9,781 nt of DNA. Origin: JAFGCL01 sp964492335. Its GTDB lineage: Bacteria; Chloroflexota; Dehalococcoidia; UBA2247; RBG-13-53-26. The DNA lies in contig CAZBJX010000039.1 of NCBI GenBank assembly GCA_964492335.1, forward strand, positions 1 through 9,781. The letters run 5' to 3'. The notes beneath the pieces are model-generated. The model saw only the letters and a program-made list of their open reading frames with translations. It made no database searches and was not told the origin of the DNA. This document shows positions 1 to 5,831 of this stretch, one piece after another. Numbering within the stretch: the stretch's first letter is position 1; each line of letters starts with the position of its first letter. The translations under genes were made by a program, and so were the position numbers.

Positions 1-2
1 TA

Positions 3-35
3 GAGAAAGTGAAGAAGCAGAAGCAGGTCAAATAG
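3..35 (+). CDS. Possible C-terminal tail of an upstream gene (partial)
   Basis: Reading from base 3, ten sense codons give a lysine/glutamine-rich tail (EKVKKQKQVK) that ends in TAG at 33-35. Charged tails like this are common at the C-terminus of bacterial enzymes, and the gene would run in the same direction as everything else here. Only ten residues are visible, so no family can be named, and chance cannot be excluded. If real, it leaves about 150 bases before the MaoC-like gene, and the hairpin at 137-169 lies in that gap. Confidence 0.35.
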   Translation, partial: EKVKKQKQVK

Positions 36-136
36 GAGTCCAGGGCAACGGGGAGGCCGGGACGGCCCGCCGCAGGCAGCGACAGGCGCAGGTACGGGGC
101 CGGGGCTGCCGGATGCCTGGCATGCTGGACGCACGC

Positions 137-169
137 CCGGCGGGCGCCCCGGCCGGGGGCGCCCGCCGG
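137..169 (+). terminator. 14-bp perfect GC hairpin upstream of the MaoC-like gene
   Basis: CCGGCGGGCGCCCC (137-150) pairs perfectly with GGGGCGCCCGCCGG (156-169) around the five-base loop ggccg. No T-run follows, so it is not a textbook intrinsic terminator. It lies about 100 bases after the possible upstream stop codon and only eight bases before the Shine-Dalgarno sequence of the next gene. It could end or protect the upstream transcript, or act as a leader structure that affects translation of the TTG-started gene. Confidence 0.55.
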
Positions 170-177
170 CTGACAGC

Positions 178-184
178 AGGGAGG
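178..184 (+). promoter_or_regulatory. Ribosome binding site supporting a TTG start
   Basis: AGGGAGG lies four bases before TTG at 189. The spacing is a little short, but no other start codon gives the complete hotdog N-terminus with a better site. It therefore decides the start of the MaoC-like gene. Confidence 0.6.
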
Positions 185-188
185 CAAC

Positions 189-668
189 TTGGCGAAGTGG
201 TGGACGTTCGATGACATACCGCTGAATGAGCCCAGGTCCACCAGGGCCTATGTCGTCCCGGAGGAGGAACTCCTGGCCTACGCCAGCCGCTGGGACCCCC
301 TGGCCATGCACACCGATGCCGAGGCGGCCAGGGGATCGGCGCACGGAGGGCTGATCGCCCCGGGGGTGTACACCATGGCGGTGGCCAATGCCCTGATAGA
401 TGAGCTCGATCCGGGGACCCTCTCCATCGGCGGCTCAGAGTGGAGGGTGCGGTTTCCCCATCCCGTCCGGCCGGGCGACTGCCTGGTGGCCACCTCGACG
501 TGCGTCTACAAGCGAGAGTCGCGCACCAAGGCGGACCGCGGGATCGCCCGGTTCCAGATAGCCATGCGGAACCAGAAAGGAGAGCCGGTGCTGGAGTGGG
601 AAACCACGGTACTGGTGGCCCGGAGGGCCCGGGGGCAGCCGGAAAGCGCTCCCGTCGCACAGGATTGA
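189..668 (+). CDS. MaoC-like (hotdog-fold) enoyl-CoA hydratase/dehydratase
   Basis: This is a 159-residue single-hotdog protein of the MaoC/(R)-specific enoyl-CoA hydratase family, whose members add water to trans-2-enoyl-CoA or remove it from (R)-3-hydroxyacyl-CoA in the cytoplasm. The catalytic pattern D-x4-H is present (Asp36 and His41 in DPLAMH). It is followed by the family's glycine-rich HGGLIAPG stretch (52-59) and a PVRPGD motif (92-97) typical of the second half of the fold. The length is normal for a one-domain member. Start: TTG with AGGGAGG upstream; no in-frame ATG would preserve the N-terminal strand. It fits the acyl-CoA genes downstream. The conserved promoter-like element begins at its last stop-codon base, so the OYE-like gene probably has its own promoter. 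The exact substrate cannot be read from sequence; a non-catalytic hotdog role is possible but less likely because Asp and His are both present. Confidence 0.82.
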   Translation: MAKWWTFDDIPLNEPRSTRAYVVPEEELLAYASRWDPLAMHTDAEAARGSAHGGLIAPGVYTMAVANALIDELDPGTLSIGGSEWRVRFPHPVRPGDCLVATSTCVYKRESRTKADRGIARFQIAMRNQKGEPVLEWETTVLVARRARGQPESAPVAQD

Positions 669-686
669 TTCGGCTCCTTATTGACC
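668..686 (+). repeat. Conserved 19-bp promoter-proximal element, copy 1
   Basis: ATTCGGCTCCTTATTGACC recurs with one mismatch (T to C in the middle) at 5739-5757. It begins at the last base of the MaoC-like stop codon and ends in TTGACC, a good -35 hexamer. A CTCCCG(T/G)CG stretch lies just upstream of both copies (649-657 and 5716-5724), at slightly different distance. This suggests two related regulatory regions rather than chance. Confidence 0.6.
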
Positions 687-709
687 GTCGCCATGGGCGA
701 TGATAGTCT
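681..709 (+). promoter_or_regulatory. Candidate sigma-70-type promoter for the OYE-like gene
   Basis: TTGACC (681-686) could be a -35 box. Seventeen bases later comes TAGTCT (704-709), a weak -10 box. The spacer holds an inverted repeat, TCGCC-atg-GGCGA (688-700), that could be an operator. The -10 match is poor, so support comes mainly from the element shared with the stronger promoter at 5752-5780. The leader to the ATG at 805 would be about 90 bases. Confidence 0.4.
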
Positions 710-804
710 CAGGCTAAGGCGGCCTGACAAGCGTCCACCACGATAGAAGGCCGACCGGCAGGCATCATTACGGGAAGACCCCAATTTGGAGAAAGGAAGA
801 AGTG

Positions 805-2760
805 ATGGCGGAGCAATTCAATAACCTGTTCTCCCCGATCAAGGTGGGGACGATAACCCTGAGGAACCGCATCTGCAGCACCGGCCACGGCACCTTCATC
901 CGCGAGGAGCACACCAATCTTCCGGGCGAGAAGCTGGCGTGGTACTGGGCCACCAAGGCCAGGGGAGGCATTGGCCTCATTATCACCGAGGGCCTGGGCT
1001 TCCACCGGCAGAGTTGCGGCGCCGACGTATTCAGCCAGAAGAACTCGGTCCAGGAGCTGAAGAAGGCGGCCGACCTGGTGCACCAGTTCGGCGGCAAGAT
1101 CATCGTGCAGGGCGGCAACCAGGGCTCTCAGGACTTCCCGCGGCGCGGCCCCGGCCTGACCACCTGGTCTTCGTCGGCACTGCCGCAGCCCCGGAACTGG
1201 GGCATGCCCCACCCGATGACTGTGGATGAGATCAAGGAGCTCAAGGAGCACTGGGTCAGGGCGGCCAAGGTCAGCCAGGAGGCCGGTTACGACGGGTTCG
1301 AGATCTACTCCGGCCACGGCTACATGCTGCAGCAGTACATCTCGCCCTTCTTCAACCTGAGGACGGATGAGTACGGAGGCAGCCTCGAGAACCGGCTCCG
1401 GTTCCCCCTCGAAGTGATCGATGCCGTCAGGGAAGGAGTGGGCAAGGACTTCACGCTCGCCCTGCGCGTCTCCGGCGACGAGCTGATCGAGGGCGGCTAC
1501 ACCCTGGACGACATGGTTGAGATCATCCAGATACTGACCAAGTCGGGGAAGATAGACTTCATCGACGTGACCGCCTCCACCTACCGGTCCCAGTGGGCCA
1601 TGGCCGAGGTCATGTACTTCCCCATGAACTCGTTCGTGTACATGGGCGCGGCCATCAAGAAGGTGGTGAAGATCCCGGTGCTGGCCAGGGGCCGGATCAT
1701 CGACCCCGCCCAGGCAGAGGAGATCGTGGCCTCGGGCCAGGCCGACCTGGTGAACATGTGCCGGGCCACCATATCCGACCCCGACCTGCCCAACAAGGCC
1801 CGCGAGGGCAGGGTGGACGAGATCCGCAAGTGCCTCGGCTGCAACGAAGGCTGCATCAAGAACGCCGCCGAGATGATGCCCATACGCTGCGCCATGAACG
1901 CAGAGGTGACCCGCGAGTACATCCCCGGGTGGCTGGAGCCCATACCGGCCAAGACCAGGAAGAAGGTGGTGGTGATCGGCGGAGGCCCCGCCGGGCTGGA
2001 GTGCGCCAGGGTGCTGGCGGTGCGCGGTCACCAGGTCTCTCTGTATGAGAAGGGACCCGAGCTGGGCGGGCAGTTGCTGATAGCCGCCAAGGCCCCGGGG
2101 AGGGACGGCTTCCTGGAGTCCCCCAGGTGGTTCACCCACCAGATGAAGCTGCTCAAGATCGACGTGCACCTCAACACCGAGGTCACCGCCGACATGGTCA
2201 AGAAGATGGACGCGGATGCGGTAGTAGTGGCCACCGGGTCCATCCCCTGGATCCCCCCGAGGGTCCCGGGCATCAACGAGCCGATCGTGGCGGAGTGCCG
2301 GGACGTGCTCCTGGGCAAGGCCAAGGTGGGCGAGAACGTGGTGGTCTGGGCCGGAGAGCAGAACATGGAAGCCCTGTCGGTAGCCGACTGGGCCGCCCAG
2401 CAGGGCAAGAGAGTGGAGGTGGTCACGGAGGAGTACTTCGCCGGCATCCACACCGACGCTCCCACCCGGATGGCCATTTACACCCGGCTGCACCAGAACG
2501 GGGTCACCTTCACGCCTCTTCACAAGGTGCGGGAGATCAGCGGCAACACCGTGGTCATCTCCAACGTCTACACCCTGCAGGACCAGCGCATTGAGGGCGT
2601 CGACACACTCATCATCGCCTATGGCGGACAGGAGGACACCGCTCTCTACTACGCGCTCAAAGGCCAGGTGAAAGAGCTGTACAGGGTGGGCGACTGCAAC
2701 GGCGTGAGGAGGCTGCCCGACGCCACGCTGGAGGCCTCCAGGACGGCCAGGGCCATCTAG
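805..2760 (+). CDS. Old Yellow Enzyme/trimethylamine dehydrogenase-like FMN, 4Fe-4S flavoprotein
   Basis: A 651-residue enzyme of the 2,4-dienoyl-CoA reductase (FadH)/trimethylamine dehydrogenase/BaiCD-BaiH superfamily. Residues about 1-370 form an FMN TIM barrel that opens with LFSPIKVGTITLRNRI and carries the hallmark RTDEYGGSLENR. Tyr168 and His171 (IYSGHGY) match the TMADH Tyr-His pair. A 4Fe-4S motif C-x2-C-x3-C-x11-C (Cys343, 346, 350, 362) has FadH spacing. A Rossmann domain with GGGPAG (392-397) then binds FAD or ADP, and a VGDC motif lies near the end. The second nucleotide-binding segment (about 510-540) reads VVVWAGEQNMEAL and lacks the GxGxxG of NADPH-using FadH, as in TMADH, whose acceptor is ETF. 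etfAB follows directly, so electron exchange with ETF is plausible. Substrate unknown: an enoyl- or dienoyl-CoA, cyclic enone or amine are possible. ATG 805 is chosen over GTG 802 because AGGA (794-797) then has normal spacing. Confidence 0.88.
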   Translation: MAEQFNNLFSPIKVGTITLRNRICSTGHGTFIREEHTNLPGEKLAWYWATKARGGIGLIITEGLGFHRQSCGADVFSQKNSVQELKKAADLVHQFGGKIIVQGGNQGSQDFPRRGPGLTTWSSSALPQPRNWGMPHPMTVDEIKELKEHWVRAAKVSQEAGYDGFEIYSGHGYMLQQYISPFFNLRTDEYGGSLENRLRFPLEVIDAVREGVGKDFTLALRVSGDELIEGGYTLDDMVEIIQILTKSGKIDFIDVTASTYRSQWAMAEVMYFPMNSFVYMGAAIKKVVKIPVLARGRIIDPAQAEEIVASGQADLVNMCRATISDPDLPNKAREGRVDEIRKCLGCNEGCIKNAAEMMPIRCAMNAEVTREYIPGWLEPIPAKTRKKVVVIGGGPAGLECARVLAVRGHQVSLYEKGPELGGQLLIAAKAPGRDGFLESPRWFTHQMKLLKIDVHLNTEVTADMVKKMDADAVVVATGSIPWIPPRVPGINEPIVAECRDVLLGKAKVGENVVVWAGEQNMEALSVADWAAQQGKRVEVVTEEYFAGIHTDAPTRMAIYTRLHQNGVTFTPLHKVREISGNTVVISNVYTLQDQRIEGVDTLIIAYGGQEDTALYYALKGQVKELYRVGDCNGVRRLPDATLEASRTARAI

Positions 2761-2813
2761 CGATGGGGACGGCGCCCCCTTAGCGCTGAGGAGCAAGGGG
2801 CCTGGCAAGGTCT

Positions 2814-2855
2814 GACGGGAGCGCTAGAGTCCGGACGGTATCTAGCGCTCCCGTC
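2814..2855 (+). terminator. 15-bp perfect hairpin between the OYE-like gene and etfA
   Basis: GACGGGAGCGCTAGA (2814-2828) is fully complementary to TCTAGCGCTCCCGTC (2841-2855). The 12-base loop itself contains the palindrome GTCCGGAC. The short run CATTT follows, so this is the most terminator-like hairpin in the window. The etfA ATG lies only 39 bases further on and no -35/-10 pair is visible between, so it could also act as a processing or attenuation structure in a joint transcript. Confidence 0.65.
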
Positions 2856-2894
2856 CATTTCGGCGGGTAGTCCGGGCCAGGAGCAGGGAAGGTG

Positions 2895-3950
2895 ATGGTT
2901 ACAGCAGCGGAACACAAAGGGGTATGGGTGCTCGCGGAGTACAGCGAGGGGGAGCTGGCTGATGTCTCCCTGGAGCTGGCCAGCGAAGGGAAGCGCCTGG
3001 CCGACAAGCTGCGCCAGGAGCTGGTCGCCCTCCTGATCGGGACCGGGATCCCCGCGGGCCTGGCCGGCAAGTTCCGGGACTGCGGCATCAACCGGCTGAT
3101 GCTGGTAGACGGCCCCGGCCTGGAGGAGGCCATCGAGCTCCGCGTCCAGGCCCTGACCGAGGTGATGCGCGAAGCGAAGCCGGGGATACTGCTCTGCAGC
3201 ACCACCATCTTCGGGCGGGAGATGGCAGCACGGCTGGCGGCGGCCCTGAGGACGGGCCTGGCCCCCAACTGCCTCTCGCTGGATTTCACCGACGACGGCC
3301 GGCTGCAATGCACTCTGCCGTCCCACACCAACAAGACCAGCTCCAAGGTGGTCTTCCCCTCGGCCCGCCCCCAGATAGTCACCGCCGCCCCCGGCACATT
3401 TGACATCAAGCGGGCCCGGGGGGCACGCCAGCCGGTGACGGTCAACGTCACCCCCCGGACGGACCCCGCAGCGCCCTGCGGCAGGACGCTGCGGGTGGAG
3501 AAGGGCGATCCCCGGACCATGGACCTGGAGGAGGCTCCCGTCATCGTCGCCGGCGGCAAAGGGGTCGCCAGCCGGGCGAACTTCGCCCTCCTGGACCGGC
3601 TGGCGGAGGCTCTGGGGGCCGTCACTGCCGGCACCAGAATAGCCGTCGACCTGGGCTTCGTACCGGTGGCCAAGCAGGTGGGGCAGACGGGCAAGACCGT
3701 CACGCCGAAGCTGTACATAGCCTGCGGCATTTCCGGCTCGAACTACCATACCATCGGCATGAAGGAGTCCAAGGTCATTATCGTCATCAACAACGACAAG
3801 AGCGCCACCATATTCAAGATGGCGGACCTGGGCCTGGTGGGCGACCTCCTGGAGATCGTGCCGGCCATCACCGCCGAGCTGGCCAGGGCCATGGAGGCCC
3901 CGGCAGCGGCGGCCCCGGCAGCGGACCGGGCGGCCGGCGCCCGCAGGTAG
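2895..3950 (+). CDS. etfA: Electron transfer flavoprotein, alpha subunit
   Basis: A 351-residue EtfA, the FAD-carrying subunit of the cytoplasmic ETF heterodimer that shuttles electrons from or to acyl-CoA dehydrogenases and related flavoenzymes. The N-terminal domain (about 1-200) is an ETF alpha/beta fold starting GVWVLAEY. The C-terminal FAD domain is very clear: TR-x-AVDLGF (247-254), QVGQTGKTVTPKLYIACGIS (261-280) and ADLGLVGDLLEIVP (310-323). The FAD-contacting His is kept, but the usual GAIQH reads GSNYH (281-285). The length is slightly long because of an Ala-rich tail of about 18 residues. Start: ATG 2895 is preferred over GTG 2892, with AGGGA at 2885-2889. etfB follows after an 82-base gap; alpha-before-beta is the reverse of the usual order. 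Partners are probably the acyl-CoA dehydrogenase at 9731 and perhaps the OYE-like protein. Confidence 0.95.
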   Translation: MVTAAEHKGVWVLAEYSEGELADVSLELASEGKRLADKLRQELVALLIGTGIPAGLAGKFRDCGINRLMLVDGPGLEEAIELRVQALTEVMREAKPGILLCSTTIFGREMAARLAAALRTGLAPNCLSLDFTDDGRLQCTLPSHTNKTSSKVVFPSARPQIVTAAPGTFDIKRARGARQPVTVNVTPRTDPAAPCGRTLRVEKGDPRTMDLEEAPVIVAGGKGVASRANFALLDRLAEALGAVTAGTRIAVDLGFVPVAKQVGQTGKTVTPKLYIACGISGSNYHTIGMKESKVIIVINNDKSATIFKMADLGLVGDLLEIVPAITAELARAMEAPAAAAPAADRAAGARR

Positions 3951-4012
3951 GCCCGGCCCCGGCACAGAAGGCAAGCGGTGTAGAGAGATGGCAGATAGGC
4001 CCGGCAGCACAG
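3948..4012 (+). repeat. Imperfect direct repeat in the etfA-etfB gap
   Basis: TAGGCCCGGCCCCGGCACAG starts at 3948 and a shortened copy, TAGGCCCGGCAGCACAG, at 3996, 48 bases apart. The first copy includes the etfA stop codon. A small local duplication would explain the extra in-frame codons ahead of the family-like EtfB start. No function is evident. Confidence 0.45.
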
Positions 4013-4032
4013 GGGAGGCCAACGGGGCACTC

Positions 4033-4935
4033 ATGCGGATAGTGGTTTGCGTCAAGTGGGTCCTGGACACCGACGGCACCATCCCCGTCGACACCGAGGC
4101 CAACGTTATTCTGGAGGCCTGCCTGCCGTGGACGGTCAGCCCCCTCGACAGGCTGGCGCTGGAGGAGGCTGCCAGGATGAAGGAAGCGGGCCTCTGCGGG
4201 CACATCACGGCGCTCTGCCTGGGGCCGGTCCCGGCCGCCGCAGCCCTCCGCGTCGCCCTGGCCTCGGGCGCGGACAGGGCCGTCCACATATGCGATCCCG
4301 GCATGGAGACCCCGGATTCCGGCACTTCCGGGATGGTGCTGGCCAGGGCGATCACCGCCCTCGGAGTGGGGTATGACCTCATACTCTGCGGGGCCAGGGC
4401 GGCCGACACCAATGCCGGGCTGGCCGGCCCGGCCATCTCCGCCGAGCTGGGCCTGCCCCTGGTTACCGAGGTGGACCGGATCGAGATCGGCGGCCAGGGC
4501 AGGGCGCTGGTCCGCAAGAAGCTGGAGGCCGGAGACAAGGCCGTGGTGGAAGTCCCGCTGCCGGCCCTGCTCACCGTGGAGACCGGCATCAACCGGCCCA
4601 GGTATCTCAAGCTGCGGGCCCGGCTCCTGGCTGCCCGGCACCAGATCGAAACGTACGACCTGGCAGCCCTCGGACTGGCCCCCGGGGACGGAGCGCTGGC
4701 GCCCCGGACGGAGGTCATCGCCTTCGGGCCCCCCAGGCCCCGGGGCAAGAAGCTCTTCACCCCGGACAGCAGCCTCTCGGCGGCGGAGCGGATGCGGCAG
4801 CTCATGTCGGGCGGCGCTACCCAGAAGGCCAGCAGCGGGCTGCTGGAAGGGGACCCGCAGACGCTGGCCGCCAAGTGCGTTCAGTTCCTCAGGGAGAAGC
4901 AACTCCTCCCCGAGCCGCCCTCCGGCAGCCATTAG
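4033..4935 (+). CDS. etfB: Electron transfer flavoprotein, beta subunit
   Basis: A 300-residue EtfB, the AMP- or second-FAD-binding partner of EtfA. Family landmarks run in order: MRIVVCVKWVLD at the N-terminus, SPLDRLALEEAARMKE (36-51), ALRVALASGADRAVHI (71-86), DLILCGARAADTNAG (115-129), and the EtfB signature around VEVPLPALLTVETGINRPRY (172-191). The C-terminal part (SSLSAAERMRQLMSGG, 246-261, then a short helix) resembles ETFs of anaerobes. Whether it is electron-bifurcating cannot be settled by eye. ATG 4033 is chosen because EtfB proteins begin almost exactly here. An in-frame ATG at 3988 would add 15 residues with no family counterpart, partly from duplicated sequence. The purine-rich AGGGGAGG at 4011-4018 is 14 bases away, so translation may be coupled or use a weak site. 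It almost certainly forms a complex with the EtfA just upstream. Confidence 0.94.
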   Translation: MRIVVCVKWVLDTDGTIPVDTEANVILEACLPWTVSPLDRLALEEAARMKEAGLCGHITALCLGPVPAAAALRVALASGADRAVHICDPGMETPDSGTSGMVLARAITALGVGYDLILCGARAADTNAGLAGPAISAELGLPLVTEVDRIEIGGQGRALVRKKLEAGDKAVVEVPLPALLTVETGINRPRYLKLRARLLAARHQIETYDLAALGLAPGDGALAPRTEVIAFGPPRPRGKKLFTPDSSLSAAERMRQLMSGGATQKASSGLLEGDPQTLAAKCVQFLREKQLLPEPPSGSH

Positions 4936-4965
4936 GCCCCCCGGCGCCCTGTGCCCCCGCACCCC

Positions 4966-4995
4966 TTGCCCGGGCCTGCCCATGTCTGGTATCGT
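4966..4995 (+). promoter_or_regulatory. Weak candidate promoter for the MarR-family gene
   Basis: TTGCCC (4966-4971) and TATCGT (4990-4995), 18 bases apart and with TGG just before the -10 box, form a possible promoter in the 120-base gap after etfB. Each hexamer matches the consensus only in part, and a short distance from etfB also allows read-through. Confidence 0.25.
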
Positions 4996-5055
4996 TACAG
5001 TGGGGGATCGGGACACGGACTTAGACTCCTTGCCGACGGCAGCGAGGCGCTACTC

Positions 5056-5583
5056 GTGAAGTCACGGATGTACGACTGGGATTTCCATGATCCCTACTCG
5101 AACACGTGGGTGCTGCTGCAGCAGAGCTGGGAGGCCATCGCCGGCTATCTCCAGGGCGAGCTGGCCGACCTCGGCGTCACCTGGGCCCAGGCGGACATCC
5201 TGATGATCCTCAGCGCCAGCAAGGCGCCCCTTGCGGCCAGCCAGATCGCGGCCTACACCTTCCGCTCCCCGCAGAGTGTCTCCGAGCTCCTGGGGCGAAT
5301 GGAGAACGCGGGGTACCTGAAAAAGGTCAGGGGCGTCGGCGATCAGCGAGTGGTCAAGATACGGATGACGGCAAGGGGGGAGGACCTGGCCAGCAGACTG
5401 AGGGAGGCCGGGTTCGTCTATGGCTCCCGGGTGATGAAGTCCTCGCTTTCCCCTACAGAGGTCGAGCACCTCAACCTGCTGCTGAAGAAGCTGCGCGACG
5501 GCGTCCTGAGGGAGATCGCCCTGAAGACGGAGCCGCTCCCCGATATCCTGGACCAGCCCCGCCTGGACCGCCATCGCTCGTGA
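5056..5583 (+). CDS. MarR-family winged-helix transcriptional regulator
   Basis: A 175-residue protein with the MarR architecture: an N-terminal dimerisation helix (about 15-38), a winged helix-turn-helix (about 44-108) and a C-terminal helix pair (about 131-155). The recognition helix lies around SPQSVSELLGRMENAGYLKK (71-90). The wing carries the family D-x-R (Asp96 and Arg98 in GDQR) and ends in MTARG. Such proteins usually bind palindromes as dimers and release DNA on binding a small ligand; in acyl-CoA or aromatic catabolism the ligand is often the substrate or its CoA ester. GTG 5056 is chosen because GAGG (5044-5047) lies eight bases upstream; ATG 5068 is an alternative. It sits between etfB and the DUF6125-like gene, so control of the flanking promoters, which hold inverted repeats, is a reasonable guess and not shown. 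Confidence 0.85.
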   Translation: MKSRMYDWDFHDPYSNTWVLLQQSWEAIAGYLQGELADLGVTWAQADILMILSASKAPLAASQIAAYTFRSPQSVSELLGRMENAGYLKKVRGVGDQRVVKIRMTARGEDLASRLREAGFVYGSRVMKSSLSPTEVEHLNLLLKKLRDGVLREIALKTEPLPDILDQPRLDRHRS

Positions 5584-5641
5584 GGCCCCGCCCCCGGGCC
5601 CAACCCCGCGCGGCGGCCGCGCCGCCCGTGACCGATGGCAG

Positions 5642-5659
5642 CCCCGGAGAAGGCCGGGG
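5642..5659 (+). terminator. Short GC hairpin after the MarR-family gene
   Basis: CCCCGG (5642-5647) pairs with CCGGGG (5654-5659) around a six-base loop. A second short stem, GCGGCG with CGCCGC, lies just upstream in the very GC-rich 5608-5625 stretch. Neither is followed by a T-run. They may help end the etfB/marR transcript, but such short GC stems are common in this base composition. The rest of the 248-base gap up to 5831 holds the promoter region and nothing that looks coding. Confidence 0.3.
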
Positions 5660-5738
5660 AACATGCAGGGTTGTTTCCCGTTCGCTCTGATTCCGCTGGC
5701 ACCTGTCGCCTCCACCTCCCGGCGATCTTACACGATCT

Positions 5739-5757
5739 ATTCGGCCCCTTATTGACC
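5739..5757 (+). repeat. Conserved 19-bp promoter-proximal element, copy 2
   Basis: ATTCGGCCCCTTATTGACC matches 18 of 19 bases at 668-686. It covers the -35 box of the promoter at 5752-5780 and the region just upstream of it. Two copies about 5 kb apart, each ahead of a gene and in the same orientation, suggest a shared activator or sigma-factor contact region. Confidence 0.65.
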
Positions 5758-5780
5758 ACGAAACGTGGTGCTGGTACAGT
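5752..5780 (+). promoter_or_regulatory. Sigma-70-type promoter with an inverted repeat in the spacer, for the DUF6125-like gene
   Basis: TTGACC (5752-5757), a 17-base spacer and TACAGT (5775-5780) form a good housekeeping-type promoter. The perfect dyad CCACG-aaa-CGTGG (5756-5768) overlaps the end of the -35 box and the start of the spacer, where a bound repressor would block polymerase. The predicted start of transcription is near 5787, giving a leader of about 45 bases that includes a strong ribosome binding site. The MarR protein encoded just upstream is the obvious candidate to bind it. Confidence 0.6.
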
Positions 5781-5813
5781 CAGAACTGGAGGGCAAGAGT
5801 ACCCCATTTCGCT

Positions 5814-5820
5814 AAGGAGG
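5814..5820 (+). promoter_or_regulatory. Strong ribosome binding site
   Basis: AAGGAGG, a full Shine-Dalgarno sequence, is 11 bases before ATG 5832. It is the best match in the window and suggests high expression of the DUF6125-like protein. Confidence 0.75.
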
Positions 5821-5831
5821 TTGATATCGAT

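Noticed and set aside
24..40. Minus-strand similarity (CTCCTATTTGACC) to the 19-bp promoter element
   Set aside because: The core is altered by substitutions, it points away from any visible gene and lies across a probable gene end, so chance is the better explanation.
709..2808. Long open frame on the minus strand (about 699 codons)
   Set aside because: It lies opposite the OYE/TMADH-like gene, which has intact motifs throughout. In GC-rich DNA the opposite strand often lacks stops. Its translation is rich in Gly, His, Leu and Val with no recognisable domain.
2757..4874. Long open frame on the minus strand (about 705 codons)
   Set aside because: It spans both etfA and etfB in antisense and reads as low-complexity Ser/Pro/Arg/Gly sequence, so it is a compositional shadow.
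4951..5055. N-terminal extension of the MarR-family protein from an ATG at 4951
   Set aside because: The extra 35 residues are Pro/Gly-rich with no MarR counterpart and cover the possible promoter. GTG 5056 has a proper ribosome site.
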